From the NCBI RefSeq assembly GCF_947623445.1, contig NC_135246.1, positions 994,501 to 1,058,500 on the forward strand: DNA of 64,000 bases, in the 5' to 3' direction. The stretch comes from Clavelina lepadiformis. Its lineage: Eukaryota > Chordata > Ascidiacea > Aplousobranchia > Clavelinidae. The notes beneath the pieces were generated by a model. The model saw nothing but the letters and a program-made list of their open reading frames with translations. It was not told where the DNA came from and searched no databases. Positions 1-12,800 of the stretch are shown here, piece by piece (the first letter of the stretch is position 1; every line of letters starts with the position of its first letter). Both the position numbers and the translations under genes were made by a program.

Positions 1-248
1 ATTTTCGTTTTGGTGCTAAATAGCACAAAGCCACATCACTCGTATTGGCCTATATATATGGCCGGCCTTACGCATGTATCTAAATTTCCTATAAAACAAA
101 CCAAAAAACGCCAATGTTTTTCAAAAAATAAATTGTATAGTGGGCGCAAGGGGCAAGCAAGGTATCTACAGTAGCTTCAATTCATAAACACAGGTGCATA
201 GTAGAATAGCAAACATAACAACAATTGAAAATTTAAACCGCATTGAGG

Positions 249-3218
249 CTATACTCCACGTGCGTCTGTGATTTCTATGGGCAATGTGAAAGTCACTCCT
301 TCCATTTCTCTGGTCACGTGAACTTGACAACCGAGTCGTGACCTGCAAGTTCAAGTTGTTTGATGAAAAGACAATAAACCCGTTGTATCCTGAATGTTGT
401 AGCATATAAATTAGACATTTAACAGTTTACTTGTAAAAAATAAAATACTGATACTAAGTATTCACTGAGATAACATTCTATTTAGATTTCATATTTCTGT
501 ACATTTGGAAAGGGCTACAAATACATTTATTCAAGTACAAAAACAAACAATATTACTAAAAACTTAGCAAATAAAAGAAATGATACTTCCATGAGCCTGA
601 CTGCAATTATAACCAGGAATTGCAAAGTATAAAGTACTTTGTGGGGGATGGTATGATATCGGACACAAGTCAAAAATATAGGTTTAATATCTAATCATAT
701 CATATCGTTCTATATCATTGCTGTTTCATATAATGTTCAGAAGGTGTGTTCACGAAGCTAATACCAACTGGCATAATTTTCTGTCTTCTCCGCACTTTTG
801 ATAAAAAAATAAAATGATTGATTGAAGTGTTTAACTTTATTTGTCCACAAATGCTGCGCAAGCAAAGTGCAGTTGGTAGAAATTGACGTCACTCTATCCT
901 TGTGTGAAGAATAGGAGTCTTGGACCATGTCATGAGCTCCTTGCTATTCACAGGAAACATCTGTTATCAAAATGGTCCAAAAAGGCAATGAAGTCTTCTC
1001 TCAGTAATGAGGAAGCAGTGTTGACTTAATTATTTGAATTCTGCATGAACTTCGATCATGGCGCTAAATATTCAGTAAACAAATTTTGCCTGAAAGTGCT
1101 TTTAAGTTATTTTTATAAACCTGGTCGTTGCAATCGGACGGCCAAAGAAATGCCGAATGCACAACAACAGTAATATGCTTGCTCCTGTATAAATATTTCA
1201 AAGCTTTCTAGTTAAGGAAAGTAAATTACTTGTGGCACAAATCTCTCTATTCTCCCAACTTGGCACCATATGACTTCTACTTGTCCAAGTCGCAACCCAT
1301 GCTGTCTTGAGTAACTTGAGTGACAATCTAATCACGGAACTGCTGGGAAAAGTGCATTAACTTCCAACTTGAAGAGGTTTTAAGCGAGCCGTGAATATTT
1401 TATTTTGCTTAAATAGGGTGGTTTAAAGCCATAGTCAAAAAATAAAATACATTACAGTAGATGGGCTTTGAAACAAAATTTAAGAAATGCATAATAATGT
1501 TGTGTTTTTTCATGTTAAAAGTTTGGATACTTTTCGAATAAACTTTCCACAGAAACTTAAAACTCTTTTTGGGTATAATTTCCAGCTAAGTCAAATTTTA
1601 AGAAAATTAACAAAATTTGTTAATTTTCATTTTAACATTATGTCTGGAAGAGCAATTCTTTGGGACAATCAGTGTAAATTTGTGAACAAATGTATACATG
1701 CCACAGTGAGGACGTCACTGTGAGGTTGGAAGAAAAACTGCATCTCTGTGTTCTATCATACCGCAGGAATTTTTAGATCTTAACGTAAAATTAATTGAGA
1801 ATAATAAATCGCTAACTCATAACAGTAAGAACCAAGCACTTCCATGATTAAGTATCAACTTACGTGTCCGTTAATCCGCAAGCTAGGTCAAGCATATCGT
1901 ACTCGTCCATTAACGGTTCCTCTAACTTGTCGAAAGTTGCTTGGTCAAGAATGACATGACAGGTAGAGCAGGAGATTGTGCCTTCACACACACCTGGACA
2001 CAAACCTTGTTCTTATTAAAAAGTGCTACGATGACAATCAACCCTTGGGAATGTTGACAGACATTGAATTCAATCAATGAACAGGGTTAATATAAATTAT
2101 TATATTTGTCTGTAAACATTCGCTTCAATGCTTGGGATAGTAATTTTATGAAGACGCTGCTTAGTTTATTCACGTTTTACCATAAGATTCAAAGTTCAGG
2201 TCATTATCTATCACAACATCCAGTAAAGTGTCACCGACAGTCGCTTTTGCTTCGTGAAGTTTTCCATAACGATCAACAAACTTTATATTCACCCTGAAAA
2301 CAAATATGTTATGGTGACAGTAATGTTTAAAGAAATGTTTAACTTACACTTTGCAAGATATATATTAACACAAGGCAGTGTTTACAAGCATAATTACATA
2401 CAGTACCGGTATAATGCTAATAATTGTAATTTTAAAATACTAATAATTGTAGTGTCCGTATTAGCGCCACCATGTGGTTACTATTTGTGTTATGTTGGAA
2501 ACACTGCGTTCTATGTTGTTCAGTTCAGTTCAGTTCAGGAAACACAGTTGTGAATAAAGTCATTCTTTTTGGAGCGTGCTACACGAACGAGTGTTACAAT
2601 AATTACTAGCCGATGGTAAGTAAAAACCGACTAAACAGCTTTCTTTGCCTGCCTTTGTATTGCTCACTAATATCTATTCTAAAGGTAAAAAATCATTATG
2701 TTGCCCACGTGCATGTCATCTTAAGTATTTCTCAATGCAAAGAAACATATTTTGTTTGTTAAAGGTTTTGTTTTAACCTACGCGAATTAAATCAGCATAG
2801 AAATATCATTTCAAACTTATCCTATACCACAGCCTGCTAATTCCCAGACATTGAGTAATGTAATTTTCCATCGATAAAATGTATTTTACCATAGTATATA
2901 GATCTTCTTTGTACACTGAGGTCAAACCTCACTTATTCTAGCATATTTTTTTTAACATATTTCAACTTCTAAGCAACAAGAAACGGAAATTACAACATAC
3001 TTGTTATTTTTTAACTCAGGCGAGAAATGAAAATTTCTTTTGCTGAAACATCTTGATGTCATCTTGATCAAGTTAATAGGTTCTGTGATTGAGTTTAATG
3101 ATTGAGTTGAGGTAGTTTTAAACATTTGGCCATGGCTTTGCACCTTTGCATTACTTAATCCACACATTTCTGATGATTTTAATGATAAAGAACGCAGCAA
3201 GCACCGTGTCACGTACAT
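249..3218 (-). CDS. FDX1: Adrenodoxin-type mitochondrial [2Fe-2S] ferredoxin (FDX1-like), 4 exons
   Basis: Electron carrier of the mitochondrial matrix that takes electrons from ferredoxin reductase to mitochondrial P450s and related enzymes. Exons on the minus strand: 3218-3001, 2293-2181, 1993-1864, 342-249; phases join exactly and give 184 residues, the length of human FDX1. Exon 1 holds an Arg/Ser-rich transit peptide. Cluster cysteines fall at 113, 119, 122 and 159, with the family spacing C-x5-C-x2-C-x36-C. Around them are CEGTISCSTCHV, DMLDLACGLTD and SRLGCQV. The AxGLTD stretch and the ITDAR tail resemble FDX1 more than FDX2, although the EMEGVTFTLP segment is closer to FDX2. The start chosen is the ATG at 3218; a possible splice acceptor lies about 20 bp upstream, so a 5' exon or trans-splice site is possible. 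The third intron is 1.5 kb and I see nothing in it. Bases 1-248 are downstream flank or 3' UTR. Confidence 0.93.
2448..2598 (+). mobile_element. Solo LTR (fossil LTR retrotransposon) in FDX1 intron 1
   Basis: A 151-bp block begins TGTAGTG and ends GTGTTACA, with a GAATAAAG polyadenylation-like signal in its second half, and is flanked on both sides by the 5-bp duplication ATAAT (2443-2447 and 2599-2603). This is the form of a solo LTR left after recombination. No internal region is present. The intact flanking duplication suggests a fairly young insertion. The family (Gypsy or another) cannot be told from the ends alone. Confidence 0.5.
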
Positions 3219-3482
3219 TTTGAACACAATAATTCCTGAAAAAACACCTAACTGCACAAGAAATTAGTTATGTTATAGGCTAGCCTATTATGGGCCTACA
3301 GCTTGTTAACAAGGTCCCCAACATTATTTGTCATTATATTTTACACTGTTCCAACGGAGAGTCTTCTTGATTAAACAAGCACACGATAGTCTGACATATA
3401 TGCTCTCTTTCTTAGACAATAATTTTTAAAACAACATTCTTTCACAATTCGAGTGGGAACCACTACATGCCAGCTACTGCTA

Positions 3483-5052
3483 GGGTCAATCGGCCCTATT
3501 GCGGGCACGGCGCTTTTGCGGCCGGTAAATTTTTTTCTGAAATTACCGAAAAATTTTACAACGAAAAATAATTTTTTTTAAATTAGCCTCATCTAATATT
3601 CCTAACAAACAACTCCAGCAAATTTCAGGAAGTTACTCCAAGTAAAACGTTTGTTATTACCGTTAGAACGTGACTACCTCAAACAGAGACCAGAACGATA
3701 TGAAAAACAGCCAAAAATTTTTTTTCACTCTGCAAACTAAACTGCTGTTTCTCCACCAAATGTTGCTCTTTTTTCATTCTTTTTTCGCACACGAGTAGCT
3801 GTATCCTTCTTCTGTGTATGTACAAAATTTTAGATGTCTATGTCTCTTTTTTAATGTTTTATTTTTATTTTTCTGTGTTTCATCACAATTACAAAACAAC
3901 CCCCTAAATGCGGACAGCATAACGTGGTCATTCTAGTTTATCAAATGCTTTGTTTGCACGTGATTATTTGCTTACTTTGGTCTACTTGCGCAATATGGAG
4001 TTACCAAGTAAAAAATCAAGGAACTCTTACGATCAAGTAATGCTAAATGCAGCTCTTTTAGCTATTTGCTAAAGTGGAAAAGAGGTCCGGTTGAACCGTC
4101 ATGGGTAGCTTGTGATTTCTGGGACCATACCAAATGCACCAACCTCAATATTGAGGTTAATGAAATTGAAAACTTGCAGTGGTATTGTGATATGTTTGTG
4201 TGAAAATGGTGCTGATAAAATTTTTCGGTTCTTTTTTCATTAGCATCGACTCTCAAGTGGTATTTTCTTGAATTGTTTCTTCTCGCATGAAATAAACAAA
4301 TACATTATCAGAAAACATGTTGTACCATAAAGTTTTAACATGTAGGCTACACGAGTATAAGCTTGCCGCCTTATTCCTTTGGAATTTTTCTTGTACTCGA
4401 TGCAGGCTAAGCGTAATGACTCACTTTTTATTTTGCATTACACTGTAAACATACGATAATCGTTACGATTAAGTTACGCTTATAGGATATGCGAGGTATA
4501 CTAAAAACGTTTAAAACTTGGCCCGTCCATTATATAAATGCAAAAGTAAAATCGAATCGAAGTGGTTGCGTATCGTTTTACACCAACCAAGTTACCTGAA
4601 TATTCTTCTCCCTTATTCTTACAATATTTATACATACATATATTTATTATACAGTTATTCGATGAATCAATGAATAAAAACAATTTATTTTGCATTGCTT
4701 GTAACTCCAATGTTCTTCTTCAGTCTTGCACACAACAAACGGCAATACTGTAAAAGGCTAAATTCTTCATAAAAATACGTCCGCAAAAGCAGGGAAATGC
4801 GGACGCATTTATGGAGATGTGTGGCCGCATTTGCAAGGAGTGTCCGCAATTACCCGGAAAAAGTAGTCTTGGAAGAAATCGTTTTGCTCCGTTTTTGCAT
4901 CAACAGAAAATAATATAAAATTATAGTAAAAAAGTAGATTAAATTCTGCACAATATGGTGAAAAAATTTTTTCGCTAGCCCCAGGCAAACGTATTTAACA
5001 TGAGATTTAAATCGCAAAGAAAAAATGTGGCCGCAATACCGCCGATAGACCC
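3483..5052. mobile_element. Non-autonomous DNA transposon with TA flanks
   Basis: The ends are imperfect inverted repeats of about 27 bp: the left begins GGGTCAATCGGCCCTATTG and the right, read on the other strand, GGGTCTATCGGCGGTATTG. A TA dinucleotide lies directly outside each end (3481-3482 and 5053-5054), the usual target of Tc1/mariner-like elements. The 1.57-kb interior is AT-rich with several GCGG/CCGC clusters near 4780-4860 and shows no transposase. A nested insertion cannot be excluded. Confidence 0.55.
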
Positions 5053-5060
5053 TATACTTG

Positions 5061-5334
5061 GTTGTTCTTGCTAGCTTGTATGCCATTGCCAACTACTACC
5101 AGCTGTTGTTCCTAGCTTGTATGCCAACTACTACTAGCTGTTGTTCCTAGCTTGTATGCCAACTACTACCAGCTTTTGTTACTGGCTTGTATGTCAACTA
5201 CTACTAACCGTTGTTCTTACCTTGTATGCCAACTACTATCAACTTTTGTTACTAGCTTGTATGCCAACTACTACCAGCGTTGTTCCTAGCTTGTATGCCA
5301 ACTACTACTAGCTGTTGTTCCTAGCTTGTATGCC
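5061..5334. repeat. 35-bp minisatellite, first array (about 7-8 copies)
   Basis: Tandem copies of a 35-bp unit whose core reads CTTGTATGCCAACTACTACC followed by AGCTTTTGTTCCTAG. Copies differ at a few positions (CAGCTG or CAGCTTT, CCTAG, CTGG or TTAC). The array begins seven bases after the TA-flanked transposon. Confidence 0.9.
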
Positions 5335-5744
5335 GGCGGTTCCGTAAACTGGGGTCCGTAAAGCGGTTTCAGAGGGTGGATGTAGTACACGACATGAGAG
5401 TTGCGCTATCAAAAACCAAACCAAACATTGATGAGTTAATTGCAGAATAACAAGTACACCTGTAGCGGCCTGGGTGGCATTTTTAATACCATTACATCAT
5501 TTCTTGGAAAAGTATTTTCCAGCTATTGATTAAAGTTTATGAACTTGTTTTTTGATAACACTTTAACTGTCGTTTGATATTTGGAAACTTGCTCTGAATA
5601 ACTTCGTGTGGAAACTCCTTTTAGTACGTTCCCAGGTTGTTTGCAAACACCTGTGCTGATAAGAAATCTTCATTGGAAATGCCCGCTTCCTAACTTTGTA
5701 CTGATTGTATTTATCACAGTTAACATAACATAAGTTAAGACAGA

Positions 5745-6017
5745 TATGCCAACTAATACCAGCTCTTGTTACTGGCTTGTACGCCAACTACTACTAGCTT
5801 TTGTTACTGGCTTGTATGCCAACTACTACCAGCTTTTGTTCCTACCTTGTACGCCAACTACTACCAGCTTTTGTTCCTAGCTTGTATACCAACTACTACC
5901 AGCTTTTGTTACTGGCTTGCATGCCAACTACTACCAGCTTTTGTTCCTACCTTGTATGCCAACTATTACCAGCTTTTGTTCTTAGCTTGTATGCCAACTA
6001 CTACCAGCTCTTGTTCC
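5745..6017. repeat. 35-bp minisatellite, second array (about 8 copies)
   Basis: Same 35-bp unit as the array at 5061-5334, from which it is separated by about 410 bp of unrelated sequence. Because 35 is not a multiple of three and the unit has few stops, all three forward frames stay open and give repetitive ORFs; these are artefacts, not genes. Confidence 0.9.
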
Positions 6018-9000
6018 ATTTGCTTGGTCAGTATTCAGTATAGGCCTAGTCAGTCAGTACGCTATGAAATACATTGTACTTAGCTTTAGCTAGCGGTATG
6101 TTAATACATTGTATTGGCGCTAGCTATTTCAACCAAAGTATGTCACACAGTTCATCGTTAAACATATACGTGTTAGAGCTTTTAGAACAGTTATAGAAGA
6201 TATGGTTCGCCAACACTTCATTTTATTGACTTAGGATTTTGACCTAGTTGAAATTGGATATAGCCTAGCCCTAGACTGCCATTGGATTTCGGTTAGGTTT
6301 AGGTTACTACACATTTAGGTCACATTTATGTTAGGTAATGAAAAACTGTAAAAAAGATCGCAGAAATTTTCTTTTAAAATACGTGGCCGTCTTAATATTT
6401 TCAGAATGTTCTTGTGTTTTATTGACAGAAAATTTCAATTAGGTCAGTTTGGTTCAGTGACTTCATACTCTCCCACGCTTACCGTAATTATTACATCACT
6501 GGCAATTTCGTTTTTATTACGTCACACGCTGTGCGTTGTAGAATTGTATTCACTAATTCTTGCTTCCTCTATTGGCTATTTTTTTTCTTACGATTTGACC
6601 ATCTGCTCCATATTGAATCTAACTTCAGCTGTAGTGGTGTAGTTATGTGCAATAAATAGTATCTAGATTCCCTTTTGTCTGTAGTTTTACGTGTTATTAT
6701 CAAGTGGTACATATAGCATTGCAGTATTGGTATAAATGACGTACTTGAACAATCTAGCTTTCAGTGCCAGACTTCGATATATTTTCTCCAATCAATCTCA
6801 GGGAACTTGTACCAAATATATCGTCGTACTGTTATGACCACCTTCCTGATTGTATGAGAAAATCTTACCAATTATTGCAGTAGTGCTTGTGTATATACTT
6901 GTACATACTGACAGTGTTCTCGTTCCACATTCATTCTGCTGGGTAACACAGAGTCGCTCAGAGCTGTGTACTACTCTTCACCTCTTAACTATGGCAATTT
7001 AAGAAATCCGACAATAGGCATAAAGTTGGAAATGGTTCTTCAGCAAGGTGACGTTGTAGAATGCGCAGAATCATTACAATGGATTACATCACAAAAGATG
7101 ACGGTGACGATAGAACAGCGTAAAAATAATCTGCTAATTCTACATGAGTTGATGAATCTGGCTGTGAAAAGGAATTTACGACCAGGGAATTGAGACTCAA
7201 TAACCTAGATAACCCAGTTCATTTACCAGCCACACAAAAAATAATCGTGATACTGGGATCATCAGGAAAATCATAACCAGCGATTCAAACATTACAATTT
7301 AATGGATAGTTATTGCTAAATATTAATGTAAATTTACTTTAAAGTAATGTGTTGTTATTTCAGAGGTATCTTTGATAGGCCTGATTTATTAAGACTGTTT
7401 CAGTAATAGTTGCAAATTAGACATGGTAAATGTATGTTGTTGTAATTGCTCTGGGACATGGAATATGTTTTAATCAACGACGTACCGGTATACGTACATA
7501 AGCCGAAAATCGTCTTTGAACTATACGAAGTTACAGCCTACTTGCACAACTTTGTCAGGTTTCCCCTTTGTGCTTTTCCAAATTCGGTAAACTAAAGATG
7601 GTGAAAGAGTCACATTGTTAACTAGGCTATCGGTTCGGTATAGCCGAGTGGTTAGTTGTTGACACCTATTATAGTAGCTGGTATAGGCGAGTCCAGTTAT
7701 TATAGCTGGTATATGCCAACTATTAGAGAGAAAGAATTACTAACATATATTATATACTAATATATTACTATAGAAATAATACTAATAACACAATAATTTT
7801 TGTTATAAAACTGTTTATTCTTCTGTTGTTTTTATTTTTTGTCATCTCAACTTACATCTTCAGTTATAATTATGTGCCCTCAGCTGGCATCTGACCCGGC
7901 CCACGAAATGTCAAAATCCAACCCACATATTTCAACTTGAGGCCACTTTAAAATACAGTGGTTGCCACCAGCAGGCATAATAACATCAAATACAAGGAAC
8001 AATCGGTCAAATACCGAAATTTACTTACGGCCACTATATTGGGATCCCTCTTTTAGTCGCATTTAGGTCATTTTGCGATGTGACTTGCTGTCTTGTTTTG
8101 TTGTTTGGTAGGCTGCCGCTAAGATAGTTAATGGATTGTGCCATGGCCAAATTAAGAAAAATGTTTGTTGTGTAACCTGACGAAAATGGCCACATTAAAA
8201 TTTATATAAATCTTAGCTTGACGCTTTAAGCCCTCGGGGCTTTCTGGGCTTTGCCGATTTTACCTGTTCGTTGATTTCTTGTGAGCGTATTTCTTGTTTG
8301 ACCAGTTTGCGATACTGCAACGAAATTACCACCTTGCTGTACCACAATCACTGTCGAAAAATAAACGATACGACATGTTAACAACTGTGGTGTCCACACA
8401 GTCATGTCACATCGCATAATCCCTTCAACTTTTCGGATTTCTCAGCGCATTCCTCACATGTAATTGTGATTGGGCATAAATGCTTGTGCTGACAGGATGT
8501 TACAGAATGTGTTAAGTTTCACGAGTTTAAGTAAGCGGTTTATTTTGAGACTTTATTCTACTGTTTCTCTACAATTAGTGCTGGCTGAGAAAGACACGTA
8601 ACTGTCATTGAAGTCAGGTGAAGGGGAGTTTAGTTATAGCGCAACGAAAGGACATTATGCTATAGATATATGGCCTATTGTTGAACTTTTCCTGATCCAC
8701 CACTGCGGCTAACTTGATATTATTTTATTGGCAAATAACATGCGCCGAAGCACAGGCATCACTTGATGTAGAGAAACGTCTCAAAAGAGCGTATGTATGC
8801 GTCCTTGTCTACAAGACGACTGAATCGAAATGCAAACAGGGAATAAAACTAAAACGCATTAATTCTTTGGGCAAATAAACGTAGTGCCTTGCCCCTACGG
8901 ACAGAGTCGTGAACGCTACATAGTGACAAAGACACGTGATCTACCAACTTGAGATGTTGTACCACTAACTGAAGGTCTGAACTGCACTTAACTTTTTATA

Positions 9001-9066
9001 TTCCTAATCTAAATTTTCAGATTTTGTTCTATAGCCTATGAACAGCCTAAAGATGATATGAATTAC
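6018..9066. other. Intergenic stretch, no supported gene
   Basis: I see no exon set here. A 75-codon ORF at 6966-7193 has somewhat protein-like composition but no recognised motif and no convincing splice sites. Degraded pieces resembling the 35-bp minisatellite (TATGCCAACTATTAG) occur near 7690-7725. Confidence 0.5.
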
Positions 9067-9166
9067 GGTCTAGCATACAAGTGCGCATGCTCGACCAGAT
9101 TCTGTCACCTGAGTGGCTGAGCGCAACCATCCTGTGGTTGTGCTTTTTGCACTTGCGTACCAGACC
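9067..9166. repeat. Short foldback element, about 100 bp
   Basis: The ends are inverted: GGTCTAGCATACAAGTGC on the left and, on the other strand, GGTCTGGTACGCAAGTGC on the right. Inside is a second hairpin, GCGCAACCA-TCCTG-TGGTTGTGC, at 9121-9143. It looks like a small MITE or foldback sequence about 400 bp upstream of the ADI1 start; no clear target duplication was found. Confidence 0.45.
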
Positions 9167-9588
9167 CATGAGTTCTTATATTTGTGCGATAAATAGTTCA
9201 TCATGAATGCTTTGTGATGAATTGCGATATAAGTAGGATCCACGTCGAATCTGGTTCGTCCGACCTGTCTTGTTTATATCTGGTTAATAGACTGGAATTT
9301 GTGTTTTGCTTGTAAAGTTGTAACCGGCTCAAGTATATATATATAATTGAAAAACTTGGGTTTGTTAGATAATTTTGTTAAATACGAAGTTTTTTAGTAG
9401 ATGATTGTACGCCTACAAGTTGTTTGAAAAGATTTTATCTCATATATTATCATATATCTCATTTTATCTCATATTTTATTACTAGTTCTGATTGTAGTTT
9501 AGAAGTGAATACCGTAACTGTTATTCATCCTCATGTGCACAGGTAAAGGGGATAAACGAAGCTCAGTGTTGTTAAATTTTGTTCAGTC

Positions 9589-11221
9589 ATGGTTCGAGCC
9601 TGGTACTTAGATGAGAAACTGGTGTCTCAAAACAAAAGCGACCCGTGCTTAACTGAAGAAAACGTTACATTGGACGATCTTCTGAAAATCGGAGTTGAGT
9701 ATTTCGAAGTAAGCTGCCTCTATTTTCTCTAAAAATCTTTCCCAATCACTTCCTTGTTCTTTACCATTGCACTAAAATCAAAACACTGAAAATTATTTAT
9801 TTGCTGAATTGTGTTTCTTGTAGTTTGTTAGATTTTCGAATTTTTGCTTTGTCATCTGTATAAACTTTTCCGTTTTCTTGTTACAGTGAACATATAGATA
9901 AAAAACAAACCTTTTTGTTTCACTAGTTTGATGCCGATGAATATGAAAACAATGAAGAGTATAATAGTCTTAAGAAAAAAAGGGGGTATAGTTATCAAGA
10001 TAACATCACCATTAACCGTTGCAGCATGCCAAACTATGATGAGATGGTATGTGTACTTTAGTGCATAATGTTGTTGAATATTTTTATTATGTATGTATGT
10101 GTTGAACTGTGCAAAATTTCACATCAAGGCAGGTTTTAAACCCTACCTGTCTTATTTTGTATAAAATAGACCGAACGATTTTTCAAAGAGCATATCCACC
10201 AAGATGAAGAGATTCGATTCATTTTAGATGGATGCGGATACTTTGATGTGAGAGACACCAATGACAGGTAAATAATAAACGGACCTTGGATTAGATTCCC
10301 ATTTATAATTTTGTTGCTATTTCAGATGGATTAGAGTTGAAGTGACCAAAAATGACCTTCTGGTGCTTCCCCCTGGGATATATCACCGATTCGCAATCGA
10401 CAATTCCGTGAGTAACACTTAATTCTTTCTTCATTTCATATCTCTTTCTACTTTTGAAATTACAGAACAGGTAAAGAAATTTGTTAGGTATGTTTGGCTT
10501 CAATGTAGTCACTAGTTGCAGCGGAACCCCGAACTCCCCGATAATGATTTTGACTGATAAAATGATAATGACAATAATGGTAAACAGATCGTCTTGCTCA
10601 AGCAATCGTTGTTCTGAGGTCCTGGACTGTGTTTTTGCAATCGAACTCTAATAACGTAACCACCTGTATTTATAAAATACTTGTTTTACGGTTCTAAATG
10701 TCGTATCACCATGTTCATCGCTAACATTGAATCTCATCGTTTGTGACTGAAAACGGACCAAAAAAGACTCGTTGATGCCATGACGTCCTGTTCTGTCTCA
10801 TAACATCAGGGGCAGTTGTCTAGCATCAGTTGGTGTTAAAACAATGGCAATATAAATCAACTTGAAGTCACCTTATTCTAATTTATATCGCGCCTTTGTA
10901 ATGGAGCCGATTTTATCGGAATCAAGGGTGGCTGTGGTACTGAGACTCATATGTTTCTATTTTTATGTAGGTTTCTAAGCTACCAAATTACATAATAACA
11001 TGTATTCTAAAGCTGATAAAAATGCTGGTGCTTGGAGGTTTTACTTTTTTACTGAAGGTCTTTATCTGGGAAATAAGTCTTCAACTGTTATTTTTGTTTC
11101 AACTTAGGATTATATCAAGGTTATTCGGCTGTTTCAAGGCGAACCGGTATGGACCGCATTTTTTCGACCGGCTGATGAGTTTGAGGAACGAAAGAACTAC
11201 ACCACGAAGTATTATACATAA
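9589..11221 (+). CDS. ADI1: Acireductone dioxygenase (ADI1), 5 exons
   Basis: Cupin enzyme of the methionine salvage pathway: it oxidises acireductone to formate and the 2-keto precursor of methionine (Fe form). Exons: 9589-9708, 9927-10046, 10170-10267, 10326-10407, 11108-11221; all donors and acceptors are GT/AG and the phases fit, giving 177 residues (human 179). The protein starts [10 protein letters not shown] and carries the metal ligands at the same positions as the human enzyme: His88, His90 and Glu94 in HIHQDEE, and His133 in PPGIYHRF. The C-terminal [18 protein letters not shown] is also typical. Introns are 218, 123, 58 and 700 bp. It stands alone on its strand with no close neighbour. 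The call is secure. Confidence 0.97.
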
Positions 11222-12598
11222 AAATGCAATTTTATCTATTGTCAATCCCCATTCCTTGTAATCACAACCTTGCATTGTACTACATGGGTGTTACTGTTAC
11301 CTACGTTTTTACATTTTATTGACATATTTCAATTAAACTGATTCCTGTATTCCAGACTGGCTCGTAATTTACTATTTACATAATGTTGACTTTTTCGTGT
11401 AATCATCTTGGCATGTTTGCTTACAAGTTTGGTGAATGCATTGCTTGAATAATTGAGACTTTAATCACGAAAATTAATTTCACTTGCAGTCAGTTTCTGT
11501 CATCAGTTTTACCATATTGCACATATGCATATGAGTCAAAATAACGCGGCCTAATTGCAAATTTGACCGTAATTGGTAGTCAGAGGTTTAAGCCGACGTG
11601 TTATGACTTGAAGTTTAATGAGACTAGGCTACCAATACTTAGCAAATGTTTAACTTGAGATTTTTTGCAAGAGTTGTTGCATGAATTTTTAACATCGTTG
11701 TTGATTAAACTTATAAGAAAATGATAAACTCTAGTGTATGGTAGTTCGGTAGGAGACCGCCTCGGTCAAAGACTATTCGTATTTCGTTTTTGAATGGTTT
11801 GTTACTTGTTTGTTACATTATAGTAACCTTGCTTATATAATCATATCTTTATTGCCATAAATTATTTTTAATTTCGACATTTCTTGTTGATATTCTGTCC
11901 ATTAAATGACTTCATTATCAACGTAACCAATCTTTCAACAATGTTACTGAATACAAGTAAAATTTAGAAAGCTGATTGGTTACAACTTGAAAAAGTGAGG
12001 GGCAAGTCCAAAAACTAGTTGGTCTTAAATCAACGAATTGTTGTCAGCAAACATACAGGAAAAATCATTTTGAAAGGTCTGTAGTGGTTATGCAGTTACT
12101 GTATCGGTTAGGTTAGGCTGGTATAGGTTGGCCAGGTTATTACTGATTAGGCAGTTACTGTATTACCAAAATCGTGTTCCAAATTCGGCTTTCTGTTGCG
12201 ATGAAGTGAAATCTGAGATGATTGATGACTGCCATTTAAATTAGCTATGGTGGTAGTTGTAAGCTAGCTGAAGCGTTTTATACCAAACTCTTCTTCATAA
12301 GTAGGTGTTTAGTAACAGATAAGGTTTCTTTCCAGCATAGGAATGTCACAGATGACAGCACATATACTGGTAAAGCATTCTTGGTATTATCGCAGTTTCC
12401 GGTACCGGATTAAGTTGGCGTCAACAGCCAAGAATAGCCAACACTTTCATTCGCCAGCACAAATACAGCAAAGGTAAGCCAGTTTAGGCTTGTTCAGTGC
12501 CCAAATAATTTTGCTATACGCTTTTGTTATAACTACTCACTTATTACTTTTCAGGCCCATAAAATATTCTATTCATACTTGACCCAAATACCTGAGTT
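11222..12598. other. Downstream of ADI1, no supported gene
   Basis: Presumed 3' UTR of ADI1 followed by AT-rich intergenic sequence. No exon set or repeat could be supported. Confidence 0.5.
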
Positions 12599-12800
12599 CT
12601 ATGTTCCCTCTAAGCTGCGTGCGTACGCAAATGCGCACTGCTGACACGGTCTCCGCGCACAAGAAAAGAATCCAGCCTGAATGGATGCGATGCTGGCATG
12701 ACCACGGTGAGTACGTCTAATATTGCTCACAGTGGTTCAAGGGACCGCTCAGTGAGTTAGTGTGTTTGCTTAGACTTGTGAAAAATTAGAGGGAACATTG
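12599..12800. mobile_element. hAT-type MITE, 202 bp
   Basis: Inverted ends: CTATGTTCCCTCTAA on the left and CAATGTTCCCTCTAA (other strand) on the right. The flanks are an 8-bp duplication with one mismatch, CCTGAGTT (12591-12598) and CCTGAGTC (12801-12808). The interior is a GC-richer stretch with TGCGTACGCAAATGCGCAC. No coding capacity. Confidence 0.8.

Noticed and set aside
5766-6083. Repetitive ORF (LLPAFVPTLYANYYQLL type) and its shifted partner
   Set aside because: Produced by a 35-bp minisatellite that lacks stops in all forward frames; no start context or conservation to support a gene.
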